Positions 16,213 to 24,005 are shown, counted from the first letter of the stretch. The stretch is 64,000 nt of DNA from an uncultured Sutterella sp. (GCA_958347955.1 CATVXH010000003.1:1-64000), one strand, 5' to 3'. Translations and numbers: made by a program. The notes: a model not told the origin generated them from the sequence alone.

Positions 16213-17268
16213 TTACAAGGCCTTGCTGATTTTGGTGGCAATGTTTTTGAATATGGGACTGGCGATTAATTTGGCCTTGCCCCGTCCTCTGAACAGTTCA
16301 CGCACCGCCATCGCCTGCATGTCTGAAGGCACCCGACCGATGAAGGTGAGCGCGGCGTCGGCTGCGCTTTGCGTACAAGAGTCTGTCGCGATTAAATCGA
16401 CAAGCTTCATGACAGTGGCCCAGCGAACACTTAACTCCTGCGGTACAGGGTAAGTTTTGGGATTGGCAAGGAGGTCATTGAAATTGGGCAAATTCAGATA
16501 CATTTTTCTGAAAGCGCAGTAAGCCGCGGCAGCGCCTTCGCCCACGTCGCCCGCGACCATTTCCTGAAAAAGTCTTTCTTTGGTTTTTCCGCTACCCGAC
16601 AATTCAGGGGTCAAACTCACCGAGGCCCAAGAGCGGGGAGTGGGATTGGTTTTTCGCGTAGTATCGAAGTCAGACAAAAGTTTTGGCTGAAACTGTAAAA
16701 ATTTGATGAGTACCTCATCGATTTTGTTTTCTCTGGCCCAGGCGATCCAGTCGTCAAGGTTTTCATCAAAAGGCAGGCACCGCAGGCGGTTGCCGAGCTT
16801 AGTGGACATGCGGCTTGCGCCGGATTTGTCTTCCACGCGATTACCCGTGGCGATAATGAAAAGCTTGTCGCTCAACTTCACCGATCCTGCCCAGCGGTCC
16901 AGGATGATTCTGCACATTGGGTTTTGCATGGACATGGGAGCGTCTGTGAGCTCTTCGATGATGAGCGCGCAATACCCCACGCCCTGGCGAAGATTGTAAA
17001 ACTCCTCGGGCGGCAGCCACACGTTGTGCGTGCCTGATTCATGTTTAAAGGGGATGCCTAAAACGTCCACGGGATCTCGCAGTGATGGGTTGAATTCAAC
17101 AATGTGATCATCGGCAATGTGAAAACGTTTTTTAAGTTCAGCCACAATTTCTCGGGCGCAGGCGGATTTGCCGCCGCCGGGTTTGCCCTCGATAAAGGGG
17201 ACGACGCGGTTGCCGCCCTCGACCATGAATTGGGCGAGGATGGTTCCTTTTAAGTCAGAAAATTTCAT
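16213..17268 (-). CDS. MoxR-like AAA+ ATPase
   Basis: An AAA+ ATPase of the MoxR type, a group that works with VWA-domain partners to remodel proteins. The Walker A motif is EGKPGGGKSA near residue 27, Walker B is ALIIEELTDAP near residue 103, and the sensor 1 region is LFIIATGNRVEDKSG. The 351-residue length is typical, with a helical lid domain at the end. It overlaps the preceding gene by four bases (ATGA) and is followed two bases later by its expected VWA partner, so the pair is translationally coupled. Substrate is unknown. The neighbours (two paralogous unknowns, a small acidic protein, a Doc toxin) suggest a stress or defence role, which is inference. Confidence 0.9.
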   Translation of the reverse strand: MKFSDLKGTILAQFMVEGGNRVVPFIEGKPGGGKSACAREIVAELKKRFHIADDHIVEFNPSLRDPVDVLGIPFKHESGTHNVWLPPEEFYNLRQGVGYCALIIEELTDAPMSMQNPMCRIILDRWAGSVKLSDKLFIIATGNRVEDKSGASRMSTKLGNRLRCLPFDENLDDWIAWARENKIDEVLIKFLQFQPKLLSDFDTTRKTNPTPRSWASVSLTPELSGSGKTKERLFQEMVAGDVGEGAAAAYCAFRKMYLNLPNFNDLLANPKTYPVPQELSVRWATVMKLVDLIATDSCTQSAADAALTFIGRVPSDMQAMAVRELFRGRGKAKLIASPIFKNIATKISKAL

Positions 17269-18428
17269 GAATTTTTCTCCGAGGTAATTTTGGCCAGATA
17301 GTCGATTTCGGGCATCGGACAGTATTGATTACCCGCGACGCGTCCGTGACTCAGAAATTCCGGAGCGTATGAGGCGCAGGCAAGAACAAGACTGGCGGGA
17401 TTGACGGCTAAATTGCAGTGCACGCCTTTGCTTTGAGCATCAATTTCATCCAACACGACGGATAAGGGGTGCCTTTGTAGCAGCAATCGGTCAAGAATCG
17501 GGGTGTAAAAAAACGGTCCGGTTTTCGAGTTGTCAATCTCAGCGATGATTTTCAAAAGCCCCTCCAATTGTGAAGTCGTGGCTGCGGGATCTTCTGATAC
17601 CGCCATTTGGCTAAGAAGGTCATCGGTGGATTGATGCGAGTTATCCTCATCATTTGGAATGCGGGGCAGAAAGTGCCGCATGTTTTTTGAGGATAAGTAG
17701 TAGGTCTGTCCGGGTTCGAACATGAACCATCGCCACCCCTGTCGGGGCAAAAGCCAACTGTGTTCAACTTCGCCTTGCGCATTGATTTTGCGAACACAGT
17801 TGCCCATGAAATTTCTTTGACTCTGACCGGGAGATGACGACACACAAAGGTCCTGAGCGGTGGTGATTTTGACTTGTTTTGAATCAATGCAAATCGGCAA
17901 TTTGGCTTCACGGCTGGAGCCTGACTGGAGGGATCGCTGCAAAACACGCCCGGACCAAAGGCTTTGGATGATGTATGTGGGATAGGCGCTCTCAGGTCGT
18001 CCCGCTATCCGATCGATTTCTCCCTTTGTCAATTGGTGCGCAAGCGGGTACTGTTGAGCTTCGGGGTTGTTCAGCACTTGTGCCAGGTTAGCTTGCCCTG
18101 TGTAAAGACCAAAAAGTCGATTCAAAGCGAGCTCTAAATAATGGGTTCTTTCCTGCTTTTCGGGGGCGCCGAAGTAGCGGCATCCCCACTCGGCAATCAA
18201 TGCGAGCATAAAGCGGTCTGATAAGAGACTGACAGAATGATCAATTTCGATAAATCCGTTAAATGCCGCCGAATAGTACGGCCGATTTCTCAATTCAGAA
18301 AAGGGTAATAAAAGCAACACAGAAAGGTCATTTTTGATGTAGGCCACGGGGTAGCCGTCATAACGGATAAACCCCTCGTGTTTCAGACACTCGGCGAAAA
18401 GCTCTTTTGTTTTAATGCAGTCGTTCAT
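17265..18428 (-). CDS. Hypothetical protein, paralogue 2 of the AAA/VWA operon
   Basis: The family is not recognised. It is a diverged paralogue of the next gene upstream (18490-19656); shared blocks include GYPVAYIKNDLSVLLLLP (there GKPVAYVTDHFSVQLLLP), YYSAAFNGFIEI (there HYSASFNGFIEI), LFGLYTGQANL (there LFGFHTGYPDL) and GNCVRKINAQGEVEHSWLLPRQ segments. Both end in a similar helical region (LDRLLLQRHPLSVVLDEID against LSELFVKETALTEVIEKIE). The 387 residues contain no signal peptide or membrane segment. The last codons overlap the ATPase start, so the products are made together. The two paralogues are probably substrates or adaptors of the AAA+/VWA pair; that role is inferred from position only. 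Confidence 0.75.
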   Translation of the reverse strand: MNDCIKTKELFAECLKHEGFIRYDGYPVAYIKNDLSVLLLLPFSELRNRPYYSAAFNGFIEIDHSVSLLSDRFMLALIAEWGCRYFGAPEKQERTHYLELALNRLFGLYTGQANLAQVLNNPEAQQYPLAHQLTKGEIDRIAGRPESAYPTYIIQSLWSGRVLQRSLQSGSSREAKLPICIDSKQVKITTAQDLCVSSSPGQSQRNFMGNCVRKINAQGEVEHSWLLPRQGWRWFMFEPGQTYYLSSKNMRHFLPRIPNDEDNSHQSTDDLLSQMAVSEDPAATTSQLEGLLKIIAEIDNSKTGPFFYTPILDRLLLQRHPLSVVLDEIDAQSKGVHCNLAVNPASLVLACASYAPEFLSHGRVAGNQYCPMPEIDYLAKITSEKNS

Positions 18429-18489
18429 TGCGTTAAGACCCGATTTTCCTGTGTTTTTTTACTGAAAGGATAGCCTTTAAACATTCAGT

Positions 18490-19656
18490 TTATGATGTGT
18501 GAAGGGCGTAGGGACGAGCGTTTTTGGGGTAGTGGCGTTTCAAAGGATGGCCGGGTTTCGCCCCTGTAAATTCAATGGCTCTATCAAGGCAGGCTTGACG
18601 CAACTCTTCTCTTTTAACGACTGCTTTGGTGTGACAGCCCTCGGAAGAGTTTTCAATTTTTTCGATCACTTCTGTCAGTGCCGTTTCTTTTACAAAGAGC
18701 TCACTTAATATGTGTTGATAACGGGCAATCGCATGGTTGGAATCTTCCAGCGCAATCATCACCAAGGCAATTTCTTCAAGTCCATAAGCGTCAAGCGTTT
18801 GATCCTTTGACCAAGTCACCGTGTCAAGCCTTTGATCAACCTGTGAGGCCTTGGTTTTCGGGGCGTCGGCGACACAAAGGCGGTTGGCTAATTCACAGTC
18901 AAAAAGATAGTGTCGGAATTGGCTAGTGAACATGTCGTGCTTGATCATTTGACGGGGGATGAACCAATAGTCGATAAGTTGAGCATTTAAGTTTAATTTT
19001 CGGATGCAGATTCCAAGAAGCGAGTCGTATTCATGATGAAGCTCGGATAAACCTTCAAGCACCAGATTTCTGCTTGTTTGAATGTCCACAAGTGACTTAA
19101 GTCTTACCTTCATGCGTCCGCATCTCATGCGATTGGAGCAACTGTTTTTTCTGACGTGGTTTGACCATAGGGGCGTTATTTCATAAAGATAATGAAAATC
19201 GGCCGATTGCGCTGCTCGGACAGCTTCTTTAAAAGTTTTGTCGATTGGAAGCTTTGCCGGATAAAGAAGGTTGTCGTCAGGGGCCGGGTACTTGATTCTT
19301 CTCACCAAGTCAGGGTAGCCCGTGTGAAAGCCGAAAAGATTTTTAATGGCATTTTTAACGGTGTGGAAATCTTCCTTAAAGTTCGCATTGAAATACCGCT
19401 TGCTCCATGCGCGAATCAGACTCATCACGAATATCGGGGCCATCCAAACAATTGATGATGAAATCTCAATGAAGCCATTAAAGGAGGCTGAGTAGTGAGG
19501 ATACTGGGCCAGAAGGTCGGGAGGCAGTAAAAGTTGTACGGAAAAATGATCGGTGACATAAGCGACCGGTTTGCCTTTGCACCAAAGAAAGCCCGGCTCA
19601 TAAAGTTCGCTGGCTTTGAATTGAGAATTCGGAAATCGCGAAATGAGTATGGTCAT
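18490..19656 (-). CDS. Hypothetical protein, paralogue 1 of the AAA/VWA operon
   Basis: The family is not recognised. The 388-residue product is a diverged tandem duplicate of the following gene; the two are alike in length and share several blocks from residue 25 to the end, at what looks like roughly a quarter to a third identity. It is soluble, with no signal peptide. A notable basic stretch (NSCSNRMRCGRMKVRLK) lies in the middle. The start at 19656 has AGGAG six bases upstream, and that ribosome site is inside the 3' arm of a ten-base-pair hairpin (19660-19698). A 61-bp gap separates it from the next gene. This arrangement hints at separate translational control of this gene in the operon. 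Confidence 0.75.
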   Translation of the reverse strand: MTILISRFPNSQFKASELYEPGFLWCKGKPVAYVTDHFSVQLLLPPDLLAQYPHYSASFNGFIEISSSIVWMAPIFVMSLIRAWSKRYFNANFKEDFHTVKNAIKNLFGFHTGYPDLVRRIKYPAPDDNLLYPAKLPIDKTFKEAVRAAQSADFHYLYEITPLWSNHVRKNSCSNRMRCGRMKVRLKSLVDIQTSRNLVLEGLSELHHEYDSLLGICIRKLNLNAQLIDYWFIPRQMIKHDMFTSQFRHYLFDCELANRLCVADAPKTKASQVDQRLDTVTWSKDQTLDAYGLEEIALVMIALEDSNHAIARYQHILSELFVKETALTEVIEKIENSSEGCHTKAVVKREELRQACLDRAIEFTGAKPGHPLKRHYPKNARPYALHTS

Positions 19657-19659
19657 AAA

Positions 19660-19698
19660 AAACTCCTGTCATCTTCCAAAGGATAAAAACAGGAGTTT
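19660..19698 (-). promoter_or_regulatory. Hairpin masking a ribosome site, terminator-like
   Basis: On the minus strand, AAACTCCTGT (19698-19689) pairs perfectly with ACAGGAGTTT (19669-19660). The 3' arm contains the AGGAG ribosome site of the gene starting at 19656 and runs directly into TTTTTT. The element could block translation, end transcription, or switch between the two. Confidence 0.6.
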
Positions 19699-19721
19699 CA
19701 ATTTATGAAGTTTTATTTGAC

Positions 19722-20084
19722 TTACAAATCAAAGGCGGCAGTTGCGCCGTAATCATATGCCGTGTTGCGTTCGATGATACGATCCCATCCGCGGCCTTGG
19801 GCGATTAGAGTAAGCATTTTTGCCATTCCGCAGAGCTTCTCATCGTCATCGTCGCCATCTTCAATAGCCAGCAATTCAATTTCTTCCAGCACTTTGTCGA
19901 CGGCATCCTGCCTGCACCAGGCGATGTCATAACCGTTGATTTCGACAAGTTCAATAATGCGGTCTTCTGCACGGTCGTAATCGGCGGGATCTAAAGGATC
20001 GACATTAAAGTGTTCAATAAATTCCCCTTCGTCATAGAGGTCGACTTTGTATTCGTCGAAATCAAGCACGATGAAGTTAATCAT
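19722..20084 (-). CDS. Small acidic protein, first gene of the AAA/VWA operon
   Basis: The family is not recognised. A 120-residue, very acidic protein (for example DPADYDRAEDRIIELVE and a run of Asp, EDGDDDDEKL) with no membrane segment. The start at ATG 20084 has AGGAAAG upstream. It is the most promoter-proximal gene of the minus-strand operon that runs to doc. The size and charge suggest a small regulator, inhibitor or DNA-mimic, but nothing decides among them. The 113-bp gap to the divergent NERD-helicase gene contains an inverted repeat at 20118-20140 that may control both directions. Confidence 0.7.
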   Translation of the reverse strand: MINFIVLDFDEYKVDLYDEGEFIEHFNVDPLDPADYDRAEDRIIELVEINGYDIAWCRQDAVDKVLEEIELLAIEDGDDDDEKLCGMAKMLTLIAQGRGWDRIIERNTAYDYGATAAFDL

Positions 20085-20117
20085 GAGAGCTTTCCTGTGG
20101 TATCGTTGAAATGATTT

Positions 20118-20142
20118 TCCTTTAATTTCAAGATAAAGGATA
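20118..20142. promoter_or_regulatory. Inverted repeat in divergent promoter region
   Basis: TCCTTTA (20118-20124) and TAAAGGA (20134-20140) form a perfect inverted repeat with a nine-base spacer. The right arm is part of the octamer AAAGGATA, which recurs at 19678-19685 and 18465-18472, in the leaders of the next two operon genes. A shared regulator or processing site is possible. Confidence 0.45.
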
Positions 20143-20209
20143 AGCCAAAGTGCATCACTTTAGGATGTATAAAGGCGTTTGAAAAGCTCCGCAGTCGGTG
20201 AGGTTTGAT

Positions 20210-21811
20210 ATGACGGAAGGGAAGACAAGATACGGCGATGTCGCCGAGGCGATGGTGTCGGATAAGCTCAAAGAACTGCCCCCAGAATTCAGTGTCATTG
20301 CCAATGTGGATATTGCCGATAAGGGACGAAATTCAGAGCTTGATACGGTTGTCGTTACGCCAACCGGTGTGATCGTGGTCTTGGAAGTCAAAGCCGGGGA
20401 TCTGGAAGCTGATGACCGAGGCCGGATCGTTCGCGACTATTCAGACGGTAAGCAGACTGATGTGGCCAAGCAGTTGGGAAAACAAAGCGCTATAGCCAGA
20501 TCGCGTTTGGCTTCCCTCGGAAAGAATCTGACAATCCGTTTCTTTCTGGTACTGCCGACTGGACACTTGGAAGGCGAAGGGATTGGCATTGATCGCAACC
20601 GCGTGATTGGCTGTGAGAGGTTTGACGATTTGTGTCAAATCATTCGGGATTGTGACCGACTGATAAGAGCGGGCGATATCCCCAAGGAACAGATTGTTCA
20701 ATTTCTGCAAAACCACTGTGTGGTTCGTCAAAGTTTAAGTTCTATTTCAGATACGCTCGATGTGCGCTCGCGGGAGCTTTCATCGGGGCTGGCCACTTGG
20801 GTCCCACGGATTGAGTCGCCTATCGCGGTGGTGGAGGTGATGGCGCCGGCCGGCGCTGGAAAGACCCAGCTTGCTTTGGCTCTTTTGGAAAAAGCTGCTC
20901 ATGAAAAGCGCTCGGCCTGGTACATCAACTCCACCCGCAATATTGTTCAGAGACTGCAGCGTCATCCTATCAATCAGCATGTGGATTTCATTGGCACATT
21001 CCATGAGTTGGCATTGGATCAAACCCACGCGACAAGCCCGGCAGAGCTCGACGCTCAAGATCTGCCCCGCTATTTTGATGAATTGGCGAAGAGTTTTGTT
21101 TTGCAGTTGCAAAGTGAAAAGTATGCGGTTGACTGCATTGTGGTGGACGATGCGCAGGATCTGAAAACAGAGTGGATTGTCGCGCTGACGAACGCTTTGT
21201 CTGAAAGCGGCACTTTCTATGTGTTATCCGATCCAAATATCGGCAACGCTCAAAAAATTGAATTTTCCGAGTCGGTCAAAGTCACTTCGGACGAGACCGC
21301 GCGCGTGCCGAAAAATATAGCCCGCGTCATCAATGAACTGGGAGTGATAAAAGGTGCGATAGTTTCCCAAAGTCCTTTTGAAGGAGAAGTCCCCTCATTT
21401 CGCACATATGATGGTCCGGCATCTCTTCTGAAAGAAACAAGAGCGGCCGTGGATGAGGCGCGCCGAGCGGGTTTTTCCGATGATCAGATCGCCATTTTGA
21501 GTATGAAAGGCTTGCGCTCTTCCGATATTCTCTGCTCTCCGACCCTGGGGACCAAGAAATACACGTTAAAGCAGCCGCTATCGGAATTCAAAAACGGCAG
21601 ACAGCTTTTCAGCAACGGTTCGTTATTTAATGACACCGTTCGCCGTTTTAAAGGATTGCAGGCGCCGTGTGTGATTCTGACAGAAGTGGATTTTGAAGAC
21701 TTTGATGATACGGCGGCATCGTTGCTGTACCTTGGAATGACGCGTGCCTCAATGAGCCTGACGCTGGTCTTATCAGAGCGCTTTGCCCAAAAATTAGCCG
21801 CTCGCCTTTAA
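20210..21811 (+). CDS. NERD-nuclease/SF1-helicase-like protein
   Basis: A two-domain protein: an N-terminal NERD (nuclease-related) domain of the PD-(D/E)xK fold and a UvrD-like superfamily-1 helicase ATPase. The NERD core is NSELDTVVVTPTGVIVVLEVKAG near residues 42-65 (Asp, then E-V-K). Helicase motif I is APAGAGKTQLA near residue 223, motif II is the VVDDAQDL segment, and motif VI-like YLGMTRASMSLTLVLS is close to the end. ATG 20210 is chosen over an in-frame GTG at 20198 because GAGG lies six bases before it. At about 533 aa the helicase is short, lacking large inserted subdomains. It is divergent from the AAA/VWA operon and convergent with a WYL regulator, a common setting for antiphage functions. 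Confidence 0.85.
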   Translation: MTEGKTRYGDVAEAMVSDKLKELPPEFSVIANVDIADKGRNSELDTVVVTPTGVIVVLEVKAGDLEADDRGRIVRDYSDGKQTDVAKQLGKQSAIARSRLASLGKNLTIRFFLVLPTGHLEGEGIGIDRNRVIGCERFDDLCQIIRDCDRLIRAGDIPKEQIVQFLQNHCVVRQSLSSISDTLDVRSRELSSGLATWVPRIESPIAVVEVMAPAGAGKTQLALALLEKAAHEKRSAWYINSTRNIVQRLQRHPINQHVDFIGTFHELALDQTHATSPAELDAQDLPRYFDELAKSFVLQLQSEKYAVDCIVVDDAQDLKTEWIVALTNALSESGTFYVLSDPNIGNAQKIEFSESVKVTSDETARVPKNIARVINELGVIKGAIVSQSPFEGEVPSFRTYDGPASLLKETRAAVDEARRAGFSDDQIAILSMKGLRSSDILCSPTLGTKKYTLKQPLSEFKNGRQLFSNGSLFNDTVRRFKGLQAPCVILTEVDFEDFDDTAASLLYLGMTRASMSLTLVLSERFAQKLAARL

Positions 21812-21824
21812 GAAAAAGGCGAGC
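21800..21824. terminator. Bidirectional terminator between convergent genes
   Basis: GCTCGCCTT (21800-21808) pairs with AAGGCGAGC (21816-21824) and includes the helicase stop codon in the loop. On the minus strand it is followed by GGCTAATTTTTG, a T-run that would end the WYL gene transcript. On the plus strand only AAAATTT follows. Confidence 0.65.
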
Positions 21825-21839
21825 AGCAAAATTTAAGAA

Positions 21840-22835
21840 TTACTTCAGAGCGGTCGGAAGTTTTTCTTTCGTGACACGCACGATTTGCGCTATCTCTTCC
21901 CAGGTTTTAATCCAGGCATCGAGCAGCATGCTGTCGATAATGTCTGCCTCAAGCCTGAAAAGTCCGGGCTCAGGTTCCGTGATCACTTGAGTCTTATTAA
22001 GCGGGGACTCTTCCCAGTACATTTTGCTGTTGGGATTTTTAAAATCCAGCGTCAGATGCACGGTTCGGGTTTCATCGCCCGTGTAATTAAAGTGCTTGGA
22101 CTTAATGTAGTCCTTTACTTTAAAGCCTCGGACAGCCCGCGCATTATCGGTGAGCTGCTTAACAGTTTCAAGGCGATGCAAAGCCAAATGGCGGAAATTA
22201 TCATGTCCGTCAAATTGGCAGACAAGATATAAGCGGCCGTCTTGCTGAACCATCCCTAAAGGACTTACCACTGCCTCAATCATTTCACCCTTGGCGTTTT
22301 TATACTTAACGGCAATCTTTTTTTCTTCATAAAGGGCGTTTGTGACATCCTCAAAGATTCTTGGCAGCACTTTGGGCGGTATGCGAGGTAAGGTGTCGGA
22401 AACGAAAGCGACTTTGTCGAGCCAATGGCGCTCCTTAGTCACATGCCCCAAAGGCGTGTCAAACTGTTCCTGAGCGGCTCTGAAGAAAGGATCCAATGTT
22501 CTGGCGATTCTGCCCGGCAGCTGAAACTTCAGATATTCCTGCACAAGTTTTAACAAAAGCGACTCAGTGGGAGATGGAGCCAGAAAATTAAATGCGTTGC
22601 CTGTTGTCGCCAATCGATAACCAAAGGGACGCGAGCGGCTGTCACGCTCAATGGGACTGTTCTCAGCCTCAGAGAGTTCTTTAAGATAACGCTGCAAAGT
22701 CAAAGTCTCGATTTTGATGCCGGCAGACTGAAGACTTTGCATAATTTCCGTTGACGTGATGTAGTGTCTCGGAAGGCGCTTGATAATTTCCAAATAGATT
22801 AACGCCTGAGAAATTCCCTTACTGGTTCTTGCCAT
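21840..22835 (-). CDS. WYL-domain transcriptional regulator
   Basis: A 331-residue regulator with an N-terminal winged helix-turn-helix (GISQALIYLEIIKRLPRHYIT onward, recognition region ETLTLQRYLKEL) and a WYL domain in the middle (GMVQQDGRLYLVCQFDG, then RHLALHRLETV), followed by a WCX-like C-terminal domain. Proteins of this layout (BrxR, CapW) repress phage-defence genes and sense nucleic acid or another ligand through the WYL domain. The start at 22835 has AAAGGAG just upstream, and that site overlaps a perfect inverted repeat (22848-22866), so autoregulation is plausible. The neighbours are a NERD-helicase, a decayed gene and DUF262 nucleases. Which genes it controls is not shown by the sequence. 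Confidence 0.88.
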   Translation of the reverse strand: MARTSKGISQALIYLEIIKRLPRHYITSTEIMQSLQSAGIKIETLTLQRYLKELSEAENSPIERDSRSRPFGYRLATTGNAFNFLAPSPTESLLLKLVQEYLKFQLPGRIARTLDPFFRAAQEQFDTPLGHVTKERHWLDKVAFVSDTLPRIPPKVLPRIFEDVTNALYEEKKIAVKYKNAKGEMIEAVVSPLGMVQQDGRLYLVCQFDGHDNFRHLALHRLETVKQLTDNARAVRGFKVKDYIKSKHFNYTGDETRTVHLTLDFKNPNSKMYWEESPLNKTQVITEPEPGLFRLEADIIDSMLLDAWIKTWEEIAQIVRVTKEKLPTALK

Positions 22836-22847
22836 AGTGCTATCTCC

Positions 22848-22866
22848 TTTAGCACCATATGCTAAA
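22848..22866 (-). promoter_or_regulatory. Perfect inverted repeat over the WYL gene ribosome site
   Basis: TTTAGCA and TGCTAAA form a perfect inverted repeat around CCATA. On the minus strand the second arm runs into AAAGGAG, the ribosome site of the WYL gene that starts at 22835. It also overlaps the stop codon of the upstream decayed gene. It is a good candidate operator for autoregulation. Confidence 0.55.
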
Positions 22867-23723
22867 CGAAATCAGGCTCAGCGTTAAGATTTTTCCAACA
22901 GTGTTCTTCCATGTCGTCAATCGGCGCTTTGAAAATGACTTCCAACGCACCGATAGAGGCCGTGTCAAAAGAATTTGAGGCGGCAATTTTTTTTTAATTT
23001 CAGTTCGCTATCGTGCTTGTGACAATGCAGCCAGTACCAGTTGCCTTTTGACTGATTCTGAAAGTAGTCCCAGTCAAAGGTATATTGAGAAAAGACTCTG
23101 AAGCAGATGCTTGTGTCTTTGTCGCAGTAGTAAGGGATTTCTTCGTCATAAATAAATAAACGGTAATGCAGATCCCAAAAAAGCGCCGGTGTTTCGTTTT
23201 GTACGCACAGAGGTTCCAAATACTTTTTGCTGATATCCACAAACTCAAGCCAGACTTTGCCGAATCCGCTCAAAATAGTAGCGGCAATTCTGTCGGCGAC
23301 GTTGCTGTCTTTGTAGTGCGGATATGCGCCTTCAATAAAGTGTTTGATTTTCAGAAGTTTCGTTTCATAAGTGTCATTTCGTTTGCATTGGTCAATGATT
23401 TTATTGGCAGCGTCTAAAAATTCGATATTCTATGAACTCGTTTTGTGAAAAATAATCTTGGTGCCGTTTTTAAGTTCCAATACCCGACCCAGGCGAATTC
23501 TTTTCCGTTCTTTTTCCGTGTTGGGCCAGCGTTTTTTCAGACTGTACTCAAAGAGCCGCGGACCGTAACCGTTGACTTTGGCAATCCGAGTCTTTTGGTA
23601 CCAGTCAGTGTCTTCGGGTTTGGCTCGGTGCAAAGTTTTTAATAGATCCGGACCGACATTGAAAGTTGTTTTTAACCCGAATTTTCCATTAGACCTGAAG
23701 GGGACTTTTGAAGTATCATTTTT
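22862..23723 (-). pseudogene. Unknown gene with in-frame TAG and poly-A frameshift
   Basis: The family is not recognised. One long minus-strand frame is open from 23723 (just after a stop at 23724-23726) and reads FGLKTTFNVGPDLLKTL, then GYGPRLFEYSLKKRW and NGTKIIFHKTSS. TAG at 23430-23432 interrupts it, and the same frame goes on IEFLDAANKIIDQCKRND, FIEGAYPHYKDSNVADR and RLFIYDEEIPYYCDKD. At a run of nine T on the plus strand (22987-22995) the frame is lost; a one-base shift restores AASNSFDTASIGALEVIF and ends PDFV at 22862, next to the WYL gene. There is no ATG near the 5' end, so the start may also be missing. The lesions suggest a dead gene; the homopolymer could also be a phase-variable or slippage site. 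Confidence 0.6.
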
Positions 23724-23744
23724 CTAATGGGATTCCATTAGAAA
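23721..23744. promoter_or_regulatory. 24-bp palindromic operator-like site
   Basis: TTTCTAATGG and CCATTAGAAA form a perfect ten-base inverted repeat around GATT. The ten-mer TTCCATTAGA of its right half recurs at 23684-23693, 49 bases away. The site lies at the 5' edge of the decayed gene, as expected for a repressor operator of an autoregulated locus. Confidence 0.55.
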
Positions 23745-24005
23745 TAAAATTTGTAATTCATTGATATTACGATAGAAATTTTTGTTAAAAGTGCCTACGG
23801 AGGCTGACTGTGACCAAGCCGGGCTACCAAATTAGCTTTTCCAACGCCGACAACGTTTCGGCATGAGGTGGTTTGGCTCTTTGGGCACAATTCAACTAGT
23901 TAGCAACAGTCGCTGGCTGTTGTTAAATGGGAAAAATTTTTCCTCTTACCCTTGACAAACGGTCGGGTTCCATAGATTGGACAGCACTGAATTTTTGTCA
24001 ACCAA
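23745..24005. other. Intergenic stretch without a clear gene
   Basis: No gene is supported. An 18-codon frame from GTG 23810 has GGAGG at 23799-23803 before it and ends at 23864-23866, too short to call. CAACAG (23904-23909) pairs with CTGTTG (23917-23922), a possible weak terminator for the DUF262 genes, and GGAAAAATTTTTCC is a perfect palindrome near 23930-23943. Confidence 0.3.

Noticed and set aside
23810..23866. 18-codon frame with a GGAGG ribosome site
   Set aside because: Too short, no conserved features and no partner gene; retained only as a remark.
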